Source: an archaeon
GTDB taxonomy: Archaea > Thermoproteota > Nitrososphaeria > Nitrososphaerales > Gagatemarchaeaceae
Assembly: GCA_016432545.1 (NCBI GenBank)
Contig: CP066694.1
Coordinates: 434,001 to 498,000, forward strand
Length of the DNA: 64,000 nt
Reading direction: 5' to 3'
In this document: positions 1-9,524 of the stretch, piece by piece
Layout: every line of letters begins with the position of its first letter
Numbering within the stretch: the stretch's first letter is position 1
Position numbers and translations under genes: made by a program
Notes under the pieces: generated by a model
What the model was told of the DNA's origin: nothing
Database searches by the model: none
Seen by the model: only the letters and a program-made list of their open reading frames with translations

Positions 1-1395
1 CAGGGCCTCTATCTTGAGAAGACAAGAGGGGTGGATGCCTTCAGATGGGACCTCTGGGCGAGGGCCGAGGAGTACTTCGAAGAGGACGAGAAAAGATACA
101 GGAGGCCCATAGTTGACAGAGAGTATGTCTATCATGACGACGTCTTCGACCACACCACCTACCAGAAAGGCGAGTGGATGCTGCACGAGCTCAGGTACCT
201 GATAGGCGACAGGGCTTTCTTCGCAGGCATTACCGAGCATCTGAGAAGTAACGCACTGGGCAACGTCGACACGCACGACTTGAGGAAGGCCATGGAGAAG
301 ACCAGCGGGGTATCCCTCGAGGAATTCTTTGAGCAGGCCTTCTTCAGCCCGGGCTTTCCCGAGCTGGAGGTAGCCTACGACTGGGACGAAGGCTCAAAGG
401 TTGCGACCGTTACTATGAAGCAGGTCCAGAAGTTGGAGATGGGGACCCCCCGCTTCAAGCTTCCACTCGAGGTAGTCTTCTACGTCGGCGGGAAGAGGGC
501 GAGCACCAGGGTCTGGCTCAGAACCGAGGAACAGTCATTCTCTTTCGGCTTGGCTTCGCGGCCGAACATCGTCGAGGTGGACCCGCAACGATGGATACTG
601 AAGAAGGTCGCATTCAAGAAGGGCATCGACCTGTTGGTTGCTCAGCTCAGAGGGAGCGAGGACGCCTCGAGCAGGGAGGACGCGGCGGGGTCTATAGGAG
701 CGGTGAAGGCTGACTCAGCGATTCCCGCCCTTATCGAGGCTGCCACGAAGGAACAGTTCTGGGCTGTAAGGAGCGCCTCGATTAGAGCCCTCGGCGTGAT
801 CGGCTCCGAGTCGGCCCTGGTGGCCCTTCTCGGTCTTGGCCTTCCGCAGCACCGCAGGGTCAGGCGGGCGGTAGCGGAGGCCCTCGGCCACTTCACGGCA
901 GACAAGGCCAAGGAGACCTTGTCAGGACTTCTGAAGGGCGACCCGAGCCCGTACGTGAGGTGCGAAGCTGCTCTCTCGCTATCCAAGGTATGGAAGGATG
1001 GTGCCCTGCCGATCCTCAAGGAGGCGATGAAGGTTCACACGACCAACCTAGTCCTCTCCGAGGCGTGCCTGCACGCAATCGGAGGGGTCGAAGGAAGAGA
1101 AGCTTCAGAGACGATCTTGGAGAACCTGAGGTACGGGAAGCCGACGAGGGCAAGAATCGGGGCACTGAAGGGGATCAAGAGTAGAGGTGTGGCTCTCCAG
1201 GAGGAGGTCAAAGTGCTGAAGGAGGTACTTCTCCGCGACAAGGAGTTCCGGGTCAGGCAGTATCTGTCGAGCGAAGTGATGCCCGCGCTGGCGGACCGAA
1301 GGTTCCTAGGGGCGCTGAAAGAGTCTTCCGAAGGAGACAAAGACCCGAGGATCCGCAGGACCTCGCTTGAGGCCTACTATCAGATCTTGAACTAG
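1..1395 (+). CDS. M1-family aminopeptidase, C-terminal part with HEAT repeats (5' truncated)
   Basis: The frame is open from the first base, so the gene starts outside the window; the GTG at 31 is internal. The visible protein begins inside the gluzincin catalytic region: the stretch YQKGEWMLHELRYLIGD is typical of M1 aminopeptidases just after the zinc site. The HEXXH motif lies upstream and is not visible. A beta-rich domain follows, then from about residue 205 a run of alpha-helical HEAT-like repeats (for example DSAIPALIEAATKEQFWAVRSASIRALG). M1 enzymes remove N-terminal residues from peptides in the cytoplasm. The HEAT-type C-terminus is seen in several archaeal and bacterial members. 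Family assignment is good; substrate is unknown. Confidence 0.8.
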   Translation, partial: QGLYLEKTRGVDAFRWDLWARAEEYFEEDEKRYRRPIVDREYVYHDDVFDHTTYQKGEWMLHELRYLIGDRAFFAGITEHLRSNALGNVDTHDLRKAMEKTSGVSLEEFFEQAFFSPGFPELEVAYDWDEGSKVATVTMKQVQKLEMGTPRFKLPLEVVFYVGGKRASTRVWLRTEEQSFSFGLASRPNIVEVDPQRWILKKVAFKKGIDLLVAQLRGSEDASSREDAAGSIGAVKADSAIPALIEAATKEQFWAVRSASIRALGVIGSESALVALLGLGLPQHRRVRRAVAEALGHFTADKAKETLSGLLKGDPSPYVRCEAALSLSKVWKDGALPILKEAMKVHTTNLVLSEACLHAIGGVEGREASETILENLRYGKPTRARIGALKGIKSRGVALQEEVKVLKEVLLRDKEFRVRQYLSSEVMPALADRRFLGALKESSEGDKDPRIRRTSLEAYYQILN

Positions 1396-1411
1396 GCCTG
1401 GCCAGACGGGC

Positions 1412-1771
1412 CTACTCTTCGAGCTTCTTCCTCAGCGACTCGCCGTGGGTCGCGGTCACCCTCGACTGCTTGGACGATAGTAGCCTCTTCATCTTGGGGC
1501 CCATCGAATCGAACACAGCCGCGAGGTTGTAGCCGGTCTCCGAGAAGGCACGCCTGTCTCGAGGCGTGAAGACCTCGACTGAGACCTCGTATCGCGCGTG
1601 GGTCTTGGAGGCCTTCTTCGTCTTCACTACGGCCCGGACTTCCTCGATGAATGGGAAGACCTTGTAGAGCTCGGAGGAGAGCCGCTCGAATTTGACCTTC
1701 GCCTCTGCGGCCTCTATCGGCTCTTCTGGAAGGCCCACGATATAGAAGGGCGGCGTCGAAGAGCGTGGCAT
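1412..1771 (-). CDS. Small conserved protein, function unknown
   Basis: 119 residues, convergent with the peptidase. The sequence is soluble, mixed alpha/beta, with no cysteine motif or membrane segment: an EAKVKFERLSSELYKVFPFIEEVRAVVK-like stretch, then a VSVEVFTPRDRRAFSETGYN strand region and a helical basic tail. The pattern loosely recalls the fold of ribosome-associated HPF/RaiA-type domains (a charged beta-alpha-beta unit), but I cannot show homology. A GTG at residue 12 (before GLPEEPIEAA) is an alternative start. Confidence 0.5.
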   Translation of the reverse strand: MPRSSTPPFYIVGLPEEPIEAAEAKVKFERLSSELYKVFPFIEEVRAVVKTKKASKTHARYEVSVEVFTPRDRRAFSETGYNLAAVFDSMGPKMKRLLSSKQSRVTATHGESLRKKLEE

Positions 1772-1831
1772 ATGAAAACAACCCGGGTGTGAAGGGTCCC
1801 GGCTTTATGGATTCTGCCGGATGCTGGGCGG

Positions 1832-2479
1832 TCAGACCTCCAGGACCCCAAGAATCTCAGGGAGGCTGGAGACGACCATGGGAGCCCCTGCTGACCTCAG
1901 GGCAACCTCGGTGTACGACCCGGTCGCGACAGAGACGATGCGCAGGCCTGCTTCTCGAGCCGCGGTGACGTCCTGCACGCTGTCTCCGACATAACACGCG
2001 GAGAGAGGAGTGGAGGCAAGGCCCGCGACCGCCCTGAGCAGCCCCTCCGGGTGAGGCTTCATTTGGAAAACGTCGTCTCTCGTGAGCACGAGTTCGAATT
2101 TCGAGACCAGGCCGTTCCTCTCAAGGATTCTCCTAGCTGCTTTCTTCCCGCTGTTGGTGACGATGCCCAGCCTCACTCCCTTGGCCGAGAGCGCGTCCAG
2201 GGTCTCGTGCGTACCTGGGAAGACGGTCGCGCTGCTTGCGTTCCCCTCTTCGACAGCGTCGAGAATGGAATAGAGTTCCGGCCTAAGGGAAGAGTATGAC
2301 TCCCCCGACTGGCTCTTGGCCGCGTCCAGTATCTTCTGGATGGGGGTTTCGGGGCCAAGCCCGGTCACGTCGTAGCTGCGGTCTTCTAGGGCGCGGACCA
2401 TGGCCGTCCTCGCTCCGAAGACGTCGAACTTGTACCGGACGAGGGTGCCGTCTACGTCAAAGATCACCGCGGCCAGCAT
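1832..2479 (-). CDS. HAD-superfamily phosphatase (phosphoglycolate phosphatase-like)
   Basis: 215 residues. Motif I is VIFDVDGTLVRY near the N-terminus (nucleophile Asp8, acid/base Asp10). A helical cap follows, then motif II IVTNSG, motif III lysine in the KPHPEGLLRAV stretch, and motif IV YVGDSVQDVTAAREAG. This is the order of a subfamily I HAD hydrolase such as phosphoglycolate phosphatase. Such enzymes remove phosphate from small metabolites in the cytoplasm; the actual substrate cannot be read from sequence. It has its own transcription unit between two small minus-strand genes. Confidence 0.85.
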   Translation of the reverse strand: MLAAVIFDVDGTLVRYKFDVFGARTAMVRALEDRSYDVTGLGPETPIQKILDAAKSQSGESYSSLRPELYSILDAVEEGNASSATVFPGTHETLDALSAKGVRLGIVTNSGKKAARRILERNGLVSKFELVLTRDDVFQMKPHPEGLLRAVAGLASTPLSACYVGDSVQDVTAAREAGLRIVSVATGSYTEVALRSAGAPMVVSSLPEILGVLEV

Positions 2480-2483
2480 CGTT

Positions 2484-2627
2484 CTAGATCTTCTTCTTTG
2501 AGAAGAGGAGGAGGATGGCCAAGCCAGCGAGCCCTATGGCTATGGCCAGGATGGCGAATGCTGAGATGAGGTCGGAGCCGGCCTGAAGGACCAACGACGG
2601 CAGGAACAACGCGAATTCTTGGTCCAC
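2484..2627 (-). CDS. Small single-pass membrane protein
   Basis: A 47-residue reading frame starting at GTG 2627. It has a hydrophilic N-terminus (DQEF), two hydrophobic stretches (ALFLPSLVLQAG and ISAFAILAIAIGLAGLAILLLF) and a basic SKKKI tail at the stop. This is a clean membrane-anchor layout with a positive-inside C-terminus. It sits directly upstream of the HAD gene on the same strand. Function unknown. The call rests on composition only; the open region could also be chance. Confidence 0.4.
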   Translation of the reverse strand: MDQEFALFLPSLVLQAGSDLISAFAILAIAIGLAGLAILLLFSKKKI

Positions 2628-2709
2628 ATTTGTATTTATCCGTTGTTGAGAGACCGCGAAGGCCGGACCCGTTAAAGGATTAAGTAACTTGGAAGGTTCC
2701 TAGGGCCAG

Positions 2710-4080
2710 ATGGGTCCCCGCCTCACTTGCTTCGGGGGGGTCGGCGAGATTGGGGGCAACAAGTTCCTGCTTGAAGATTCTGGGTCCAAGGTACTGCTCG
2801 ACTTTGGGACAGGGTTCGTCGAGGGAGCCGACTACTTTGATTCGTTCATCGCCCCCAGAGGGGTGAATGGGGCGGGGGACCTCTTCGAGTTCGGGCTCCT
2901 GCCGCAGATCGAAGGCCTCTACTCCGAGGAATCGCTTCAGAACACAAAGATGCGATACACCGACCCCGAAGTCGACGGAGTCGTCCTCAGCCACTACCAC
3001 AGCGACCACATGGGGCGGATTTCGTACATCGACCCCAAGATCCCAGTCTACTGCGGGGAGACGACAGCTCTCATCCATGATGCCTACAGCGAGGCCTCCG
3101 GGTCGCCGCTCGACGGGCGGGAGCTCAGGAAATTCAGGACGGGAGACAGTTTCAAGGTCGGCGCGTTCGAGTTCGTCCCCGTCCACGTGGACCATTCGAT
3201 ACCGGGGGCCTACGGATTTGTGATACACCACAGCGAGGGGACTATGGCCTACACGGGGGACTTCAGGTTTCATGGACCTGCGGGCAGGATGACTCAGGAC
3301 TTCCTCGACGCGGCGCAGCAAGCCAAGCCGGACGTCCTTCTCACCGAAGGGACCAGGGTCAGAGAGGGAGACGGAAAGTCGGACTCGAGCGAGGAGGAAG
3401 TCCTCCAGGAAGCTACATCAATTGTGGCCGGGACTCAGAACCTAGCTTTCTCCACCTTCAGGGGGAACGATGTCGACAGGATCAACACATTTGACGCAGC
3501 GGCGAAGAAGACGGGGAGGACCCTTGTAGTCTCCATGAAGACTGCGGTCCTCCTTGAGAAGCTGGCTGCCGACAAGAAGCTCAAGGTCCCGAGGGTTGGC
3601 GATGAGGTTCGGGTCTACGTGAAGAGGAAGAGGTCGGGGACCTTCGAAGACTCCGACTATCGGCCCTGGGAACGCAGGTTCCTCGACCATGGCATCACGG
3701 CGACAGAAGTGAGCGAGAAGCAGGGGAGCGTCTTCCTCCACCTAGAGGCCTGGAACTTCCCGGAGCTCGTGGACATCAAGCCCAGGCCGGGCGGGGTCTA
3801 CATCCATGCCGCCACGGAGGCGTTCAACGAGGAGGGAGAGCGCGAGGAAGGGGTGATACGCAACTGGATAGACCACCTGGGGTTCGACTACCGGCAGCTT
3901 CACGCGTCTGGGCATGCGCCGATGCGAGGGGTGGAGGACGCGGTGGCGAAGGTGGGGGCGAAGGTCGTGATACCCATCCACACTGAGCGACCTGACCTGT
4001 TTGCCACATTCAAGGGGAAGGAAGCCTGGACGTTGAGGCCCCCGGCAAAGGGGGTCCCGCTCTCTCTGTCAGACCGGTGA
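2710..4080 (+). CDS. RNase J-like metallo-beta-lactamase/beta-CASP nuclease
   Basis: 456 residues. The metallo-beta-lactamase signature HYHSDHMG (H95, H97, D99, H100) binds two metals; later ligands are in PVHVDHSIPGA and YTGDFRFHG. The C-terminal half has the beta-CASP features HASGHAP and IPIHTERPDLF, as in RNase J. RNase J-type enzymes degrade or mature RNA by 5' exonuclease and endonuclease activity. At 456 residues it is the size of archaeal RNase J-like proteins without a C-terminal extension. A TTAAGTAA box at 2679-2686 lies about 28 nt before the ATG, so a leaderless transcript is likely. It overlaps the next gene by 4 nt. Confidence 0.8.
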   Translation: MGPRLTCFGGVGEIGGNKFLLEDSGSKVLLDFGTGFVEGADYFDSFIAPRGVNGAGDLFEFGLLPQIEGLYSEESLQNTKMRYTDPEVDGVVLSHYHSDHMGRISYIDPKIPVYCGETTALIHDAYSEASGSPLDGRELRKFRTGDSFKVGAFEFVPVHVDHSIPGAYGFVIHHSEGTMAYTGDFRFHGPAGRMTQDFLDAAQQAKPDVLLTEGTRVREGDGKSDSSEEEVLQEATSIVAGTQNLAFSTFRGNDVDRINTFDAAAKKTGRTLVVSMKTAVLLEKLAADKKLKVPRVGDEVRVYVKRKRSGTFEDSDYRPWERRFLDHGITATEVSEKQGSVFLHLEAWNFPELVDIKPRPGGVYIHAATEAFNEEGEREEGVIRNWIDHLGFDYRQLHASGHAPMRGVEDAVAKVGAKVVIPIHTERPDLFATFKGKEAWTLRPPAKGVPLSLSDR

Positions 4081-5906
4081 CAGCTTATTATGAGCTGGAC
4101 TCGGCGGTGAGGCCGTTGCAGAGGCTGAAACTGGAGCCAGGAAACTGGGACCTAGACGACGCCCTTCCAGGAGCCGAGTCCGGAGGCTTCGAGCGGACTG
4201 TCGCCGGGCTGAGGGCAAAGGCCGGTACGTTCGAGGGGATGAGGAAGAACCTCGCGAACTTCGGTCCGGGCGAGGTAGCGGATGCCTTGAAGCTCTATGA
4301 GAGCATGTACGAGGACGTCGCAAGGCTCGGGTCACATGCCTACATGCGCTATTCGACGGACACGGGCGACCAGAAGGCGAAGGCTGCCCTGGACACCGCA
4401 GAAGAAATCAAGGCGGAGGTGGACAACAGGGCCATCTTCTTCAGACTCTGGTGGACGGGCCTGAAGGGTCAAGACGTTGCGAAGCTCCTTCCGTCGGACC
4501 CAGACTACCGGCACTTCCTCGGGCTTTGGCGCGACCTGAAGCCGTTCACCCTCGATGAGAAAGTGGAGCAGGCGGTCAATCTGAAGAACGTGACTGGCTT
4601 CGCGGGATGGACCCATCACTACGACAAGGTCGTCTCCGGGTTCACCTTCACCGTGAAGGTGAAGGGAAGGGCGCTCAAGGACGCGTCCGGAAAGCCAAGG
4701 CAGATGGTCGTCGACGAGGTAACGCGCCTCTTCACCTCTGCTGACGCCCCGACGAGGGAGGCCGCGTACCAGGCCCTGCTTGGCAGGTATGCGAAGGAGG
4801 GCGAAATCCTCGGTGAAGTCTACAGGACGATCGTGAGGGACTGGGGAAACGAGAACATCAAAATGAGGAAGTACGCCTCGCCGATCTCAGCCCGGAACCT
4901 AGAGAACGACGTGAGCGACGAGGCGGTCGCCACCCTCCTGAAGTCCTGCAGGGCCAACGCCCCAGTCTTCCAGGAGTTCTTCAGGCTGAAGGGAAAGATG
5001 CTTGGACTGCCTAAGATGTCGAGGTATCACATCTACGCGCCGCTGGCGAAGAAGGAGAGGAAATTCGAGTACGCGACTGCCGTGCAGATGGTCTCGGACG
5101 CCTACAAGGAGTTCGACCCAAGAATCGCCGGCTTGATGATCAAGGTGTTCGAGAGGGGCCACGTGGACGCCAGCCCAAGGAAGGGGAAGACCAACGGCGC
5201 CTACTGCGCGAGCATAACGCCGGACGTGGTTCCGTACATGTTCCTCAACTACTCGGGGGCCACGAGAGACGTCTACACCATCGCCCACGAGTCTGGCCAT
5301 GCGGTCCACAGCCAGCTGGCCTCCTCGCACTCGGTGCTCACGTTCCAGCCGCCGCTGGTCCTAGCCGAGACGGCCTCGGTTTTTGGAGAGATGATCCTGT
5401 TCGACAAGTACATGCGCGAGGAGAAGGACCCGGAGCTCAGGAGGGCCGTGCTGCTGGAGAAGATCTCTTCGATGTACGCGACCATTGGGAGGCAGGCTTA
5501 CTTCGTGGTCTTCGAGAACGAGGCGCACTCGAAGGTGGTAGAAGGCGCAACAGTCTCCGACCTCTGTGGAGTCTACTCAAGGATCCTGGCCGAGCAGTTC
5601 GGCGCCGCAGTCGCTGTCCCCGACGAGTTCAAGTGGGAATGGACGTACATCCCTCACATCTTCCGCACTCCCTTCTACTGCTATGCCTATGCTTTCGGGA
5701 ACCTGCTCAGCCTTGCGCTCTATGACTCCTACACAAAGGAAGGGAAGGAGTTCGTCCCGAAGTACAGGAAGATCCTAGCCTACGGAGGCTCGGCGAGCCC
5801 GGCGAAGATCCTGGACGAGGTCGGGGTGGACGTAGCTTCCGCGGCTTTCTGGCAGGGCGGCTTCGACGTCATCAAGAGGATGACCTCCGAGCTGCGCAAG
5901 CTGTAG
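4077..5906 (+). CDS. M3-family oligoendopeptidase (PepF-like)
   Basis: 609 residues, starting at a GTG that overlaps the stop of the nuclease gene (GTGA), so translation is probably coupled. The zinc motif is H404-E405-S-G-H408 with the third ligand E431 in LAETASVFGEM. The C-terminal YIPHIFRTPFYCYAYAFG segment is a conserved part of the PepF/M3 active-site cleft. These are soluble cytoplasmic metallopeptidases that cut short oligopeptides. Length matches the family. I find no defect in the motifs. Confidence 0.92.
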   Translation: MTAYYELDSAVRPLQRLKLEPGNWDLDDALPGAESGGFERTVAGLRAKAGTFEGMRKNLANFGPGEVADALKLYESMYEDVARLGSHAYMRYSTDTGDQKAKAALDTAEEIKAEVDNRAIFFRLWWTGLKGQDVAKLLPSDPDYRHFLGLWRDLKPFTLDEKVEQAVNLKNVTGFAGWTHHYDKVVSGFTFTVKVKGRALKDASGKPRQMVVDEVTRLFTSADAPTREAAYQALLGRYAKEGEILGEVYRTIVRDWGNENIKMRKYASPISARNLENDVSDEAVATLLKSCRANAPVFQEFFRLKGKMLGLPKMSRYHIYAPLAKKERKFEYATAVQMVSDAYKEFDPRIAGLMIKVFERGHVDASPRKGKTNGAYCASITPDVVPYMFLNYSGATRDVYTIAHESGHAVHSQLASSHSVLTFQPPLVLAETASVFGEMILFDKYMREEKDPELRRAVLLEKISSMYATIGRQAYFVVFENEAHSKVVEGATVSDLCGVYSRILAEQFGAAVAVPDEFKWEWTYIPHIFRTPFYCYAYAFGNLLSLALYDSYTKEGKEFVPKYRKILAYGGSASPAKILDEVGVDVASAAFWQGGFDVIKRMTSELRKL

Positions 5907-5948
5907 ACGAAGGAGGGGGCCCCAGAGACGAACCGAAGACAGGCGGTC

Positions 5949-6185
5949 GTGTTCTACGGAGGCCTCGGTTTTCTCATCCTGATTGTGATTGTCTTCTACT
6001 ACTTCCTCTCCTCGGGTGGGACGTACGTGACGATAGGCGAGCTCTTCCTGGTCTGGGTCTTCGCGTATCTTGTGCTGTCGCTCCTGGGGCCGCGCCTCAG
6101 ACGCTGGTCTAGAGAGGGGGGCGCCGCAAGACAAGGGAGCGTTGAGCCGCCAAAGGCACAAATAACGAGTGACAGGCCGGAGTGA
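5949..6185 (+). CDS. Small membrane protein of unknown function
   Basis: 78 residues from a GTG start. There are two hydrophobic segments (FYGGLGFLILIVIVFYYFL and IGELFLVWVFAYLVLSLLG) followed by a basic, probably cytoplasmic tail. It lies between the PepF gene and tldD, and its stop overlaps the tldD start by 4 nt. That suggests co-transcription, but the function is not recognisable. Confidence 0.55.
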   Translation: MFYGGLGFLILIVIVFYYFLSSGGTYVTIGELFLVWVFAYLVLSLLGPRLRRWSREGGAARQGSVEPPKAQITSDRPE

Positions 6186-7627
6186 CCATGAAGCGCGAAG
6201 AGGCCAAGGACCTCGCCGAGGCCGCGGTCTCGAAGGCAAGGGCTTCCGGCGCTTCTTACGCTGAGGCGAGAGTTCAGAGCACGAGGGCGCGGCAGTACGT
6301 CCTCAAGAACGGCGAAGCCCAGCCCTCGTTCTTCGGCGAAGGGTACGGCATCGGGATCAGGGTCATCGCAAGGGGAGCCCTGGGGTTCGGGGCCACGAAC
6401 GACATGAAGCGTGAGGCGGTCTCTGACATCGCGGCGAGGGCGGTCAGGCTTGCGAAGGCTTCGTCGTCGCTTTTGGCAAAGCCGATTTCATTCGACGATT
6501 CGAAGGCTTCCAGGCGCAAGTGGGCGGCGCCAGAGAGCAAGAAGGTCGAGAACGCAGACGCGGGATGGCTCAGGAAGGTGCTGGTAGAGATCGAGAAGCG
6601 GATAGCTGATGGGAGGGCTGGGGTAAAGATACCGGGAAGGCTTCTGTTCCTTGCTGCAGAGCTCGAAGAGAAGTACTTCATCAACAGCGACGGGGCCCAG
6701 GTCGAGGCGAGGCTCCCGAGGGTAGGCTTCTTCGGCTCCCTGACGGCGATGGAGGGAGGCTCGGCGGTCCAGAGGTTCATCCAGCAGGGAGAGACCGGAG
6801 GCCTGGAGGTCGTTGACAGGGTCAATCTGGTGGAGAAGATCGAGGAGGAGGCCAGGACCCTCGGGCGCGTCCTCAAGACCGCGGGCAAGCCTCCTACGGA
6901 CACCCTGGACGTGGTGCTAAGTCCGGAGCTCTCGGGCATCGCGGCCCACGAGTCCGTCGGGCATCCTCAGGAGGCAGACAGGGTCCTCGGGAGGGAGGGC
7001 GCTCAGGCCGGAGAGTCGTACCTCAAAGCCGACAGCCTGGGGAGGAAGATCGGCAGCACGGAAGCCAACATAAGCGACGACCCGACTCTGCTTCACTCCA
7101 ACGGGTACACCCCAGTCGACGAGGAAGGAGTCCAGGCGAAGAAGAGGAGGCTGATCAAGGACGGCATAATCAACGAGTTCCTCCAGAACAGGAACACCGC
7201 GACCCAGTTCGGGCTGAGGAGCAACGGGGCGTCCAGGTCGGTGTCCTTCGACAGGGAGCCCATCATCAGGATGTCAAACACCTTCGTGGAGCCCGGCGAC
7301 TATTCGACGGAGGAACTGATCAAGGAGGTGAAGCACGGAGTATTCTTCAAGACCTTCACGGAGTGGAACATCGACGACAAGAGGCTCAACCAGAGGTACG
7401 TTGCCCTCGAGGCCTATCTGATCGAGAAGGGTGAGACGAAGGGTCTCGTGAAGGCGCCGGTACTTGAGATAACGACGCCCCGGCTCTGGGGAAGCGTCAA
7501 AGCCAGGAGCAAGCACATGGAGTTCGAGGCCGCGGTCTGCGGGAAGGGCGACCCGTCCCAGGGGGCCCCGGTCTGGACGGGCGGTCCCGAGACCCTCCTG
7601 CAGGGGATAAAGCTGGGAGCAAGGTGA
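6182..7627 (+). CDS. tldD: TldD-family metalloprotease
   Basis: 481 residues, starting at GTG 6182 (ATG 6188 is an alternative two codons on). The active-site motif IAAHESVGHPQEADRV contains the HExxxH zinc site of TldD. The N-terminal region (EARVQSTRARQYVLKNGE) is the beta-alpha barrel half shared by TldD and TldE. TldD works as a heterodimer with TldE (next gene), degrading unfolded peptides or maturing modified peptides. Only TldD carries the zinc site, which agrees with the pair here. Confidence 0.92.
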   Translation: MTMKREEAKDLAEAAVSKARASGASYAEARVQSTRARQYVLKNGEAQPSFFGEGYGIGIRVIARGALGFGATNDMKREAVSDIAARAVRLAKASSSLLAKPISFDDSKASRRKWAAPESKKVENADAGWLRKVLVEIEKRIADGRAGVKIPGRLLFLAAELEEKYFINSDGAQVEARLPRVGFFGSLTAMEGGSAVQRFIQQGETGGLEVVDRVNLVEKIEEEARTLGRVLKTAGKPPTDTLDVVLSPELSGIAAHESVGHPQEADRVLGREGAQAGESYLKADSLGRKIGSTEANISDDPTLLHSNGYTPVDEEGVQAKKRRLIKDGIINEFLQNRNTATQFGLRSNGASRSVSFDREPIIRMSNTFVEPGDYSTEELIKEVKHGVFFKTFTEWNIDDKRLNQRYVALEAYLIEKGETKGLVKAPVLEITTPRLWGSVKARSKHMEFEAAVCGKGDPSQGAPVWTGGPETLLQGIKLGAR

Positions 7628-7635
7628 GAAGGTAG

Positions 7636-8967
7636 TTGGACCTTCAGGGCCTCAACGAAGAGGCGGTCTCGACGGCTGGGAAGCTGGGCGCGGACGACGC
7701 GGTCTCGCTGGGAGTAAGGAGCGCCGACAGGATGATCAGGTTCGCCAACAGCAGCGTCACGGTAGTCAACCAGGTCGAGGAAGCCGAACTGACGGTGTAC
7801 CTCGCGAAGAACAAGCGCAGGGCGATCGCTTCCACGTCGAACCTCGACTCGTCGAGCGTGAAGAAGTTCGTCCGGGACCTGTTCGGTTCCCTCAAGGGGC
7901 TCCCCGTGTCGGAGTACGTCCCCCTGCCCGAGAAGGCGACCAAGTTCTCCGCGAGCAGGGTCAGCTATGACAAGAGGCTGGTCGACATGGGCGAGGCTCT
8001 TCCGGGCCTTGCGAAGAGCGCGATCGAGGCTTCGCACGAGGCCGGCGGCAAGAGGTCTGCAGGCGTCATCGACGCGGGTGTGGTGACCTACTCGATCCTC
8101 ACATCGGCAGGGGCCAGGGGGACCGACTCGAGGACCGCCATCACTCTGAACATCCGCTCCTTCGCCCAGAAGGACGCCAGCGGGCACGGGCTCTCCTGCT
8201 CTTCGTCGCTGGCAGGCTTCCAGCCGGCCGAGGCCGGGAGGAGGGCGGGCCACGACGCGAAGAAGATGGTCGAGTCGTCCGAGCCTGAGGCGGGAACCTA
8301 CGAAGTGCTCCTCAGCCCCACCGTCGCCTCGAACATCGTAGAGACGGTCGCAGGTGCCGCATCGGCCTTCGCAGTGGATGCTGGGACCTCCTACCTCGCC
8401 GAGAAGCTGGGTAAGAAGGTCGCTTCACGGGCGTTCAGCCTGACCGACCATGGGATCACTCAGGGAGGCCTCGGCGGGCGAGTCTTTGACGACGAAGGAA
8501 GCCCAACCGGTACGACCAAGGTGATCGAGAGAGGGACACTGAAAGGTTACTTCCACAACCTCACCACCGCGAAGAAGTGGAAGACGAAGACGACGGGGAG
8601 CGCGGGCCTTGTGACGCCGCACCCATGGAACATCGAGGTCGGCCAGGGGGACTCCAACTACGACGAGATGCTCAAGGAGATGAAGAGGGGGATAATTCTG
8701 ACGAGCAACTGGTACACCAGGTTCAAGAATTATCGGACGGGCGAGTTCTCGACGGTTCCCAGGGACGGCGCATACTTGGTGGAGAACGGGAAGGTCGTGA
8801 AGTCGCTGAAGGGGATGCGCGCCGGGGGGGACCTGCTTCGTTTCTTCTCCTCGGTCAGGCTGCTTTCAAAGTCCAGGGAGTGGATCGAGTGGTGGGAGGT
8901 GGACACGCCCACGCTGTGTCCGTGGATGCTGGTCGACGGCGTCAAGGTCACAAGGGCCTACGAATAG
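7636..8967 (+). CDS. TldE/PmbA-family protease partner
   Basis: 443 residues from a TTG start, 8 nt after tldD, so the two form one operon. It has the PmbA/TldE architecture (GAYLVENGKVVKSLKGMRAGG near the C-terminus, GTLKGYFHNLTTAKKW before it) and, as expected for TldE, lacks the HExxxH motif. TldE forms the other half of the TldD2E2-type complex and shapes the peptide channel. Confidence 0.9.
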   Translation: MDLQGLNEEAVSTAGKLGADDAVSLGVRSADRMIRFANSSVTVVNQVEEAELTVYLAKNKRRAIASTSNLDSSSVKKFVRDLFGSLKGLPVSEYVPLPEKATKFSASRVSYDKRLVDMGEALPGLAKSAIEASHEAGGKRSAGVIDAGVVTYSILTSAGARGTDSRTAITLNIRSFAQKDASGHGLSCSSSLAGFQPAEAGRRAGHDAKKMVESSEPEAGTYEVLLSPTVASNIVETVAGAASAFAVDAGTSYLAEKLGKKVASRAFSLTDHGITQGGLGGRVFDDEGSPTGTTKVIERGTLKGYFHNLTTAKKWKTKTTGSAGLVTPHPWNIEVGQGDSNYDEMLKEMKRGIILTSNWYTRFKNYRTGEFSTVPRDGAYLVENGKVVKSLKGMRAGGDLLRFFSSVRLLSKSREWIEWWEVDTPTLCPWMLVDGVKVTRAYE

Positions 8968-9016
8968 GGCCTGGCTCACCAAAGCCTCAAAAGCCGCTGG
9001 GCGCGGAGCGGCCAAC

Positions 9017-9523
9017 GTGTGGCCCAACATCCGGAAGCAGTTCGCAAGACAGGTCGTCAGGCCCGACGTAGTAAGGAAGATGATAGAGTGCGGGATGAGG
9101 GTCACTGAGGAGCTGAAGATCTACGTGGGCGACGTCGAGCTGGACTACTCCTCGGTCGCGAGAGCGGTGGGAGTCGACAGGAGGGTCGTCAAGCAGACGG
9201 TGGACCAGATCTGCAAGAACAGGTACCTTTACTCAATCTTCTCAAGGACGAGGCCCCTCGGCACCAGCCTGGTCGACCTCGTGTCTCAGCTGGGATACAC
9301 GGCGCTGGTGGTCGAGGCTGACCCCAGGTCTCCGGGCGTGATGGCCGGGGTGGCAGCGATCCTCGCCAGGCATGGGATGGTCGTCAGGCAGGCCCTTGCT
9401 GATGACCCGGACATGGTCCAGGACGCCAAGATGACGCTGGTCGTCGAGGGCCAGCTTTCGGGGGAGACCATCGAAGAGGTCAGCTCCTTGAAGGCGGTAA
9501 AGAGCATCAAGATCCTGAAGTAG
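9017..9523 (+). CDS. ACT-domain regulator of amino-acid metabolism with N-terminal HTH
   Basis: 168 residues, GTG start. The N-terminal part (VVRKMIECGMRV...DYSSVARAVGVDRRVVKQTVDQI) reads as a helix-turn-helix. Residues 95-168 resemble an ACT domain (SPGVMAGVAAILARHGMVVRQALADD), which normally binds an amino acid or other small ligand. The arrangement fits the archaeal family annotated as predicted regulator of amino-acid metabolism containing an ACT domain. It is followed after 1 nt by a PfkB kinase gene, so they are likely co-expressed. Ligand and targets are unknown. Confidence 0.75.
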   Translation: MWPNIRKQFARQVVRPDVVRKMIECGMRVTEELKIYVGDVELDYSSVARAVGVDRRVVKQTVDQICKNRYLYSIFSRTRPLGTSLVDLVSQLGYTALVVEADPRSPGVMAGVAAILARHGMVVRQALADDPDMVQDAKMTLVVEGQLSGETIEEVSSLKAVKSIKILK

Positions 9524-9524
9524 A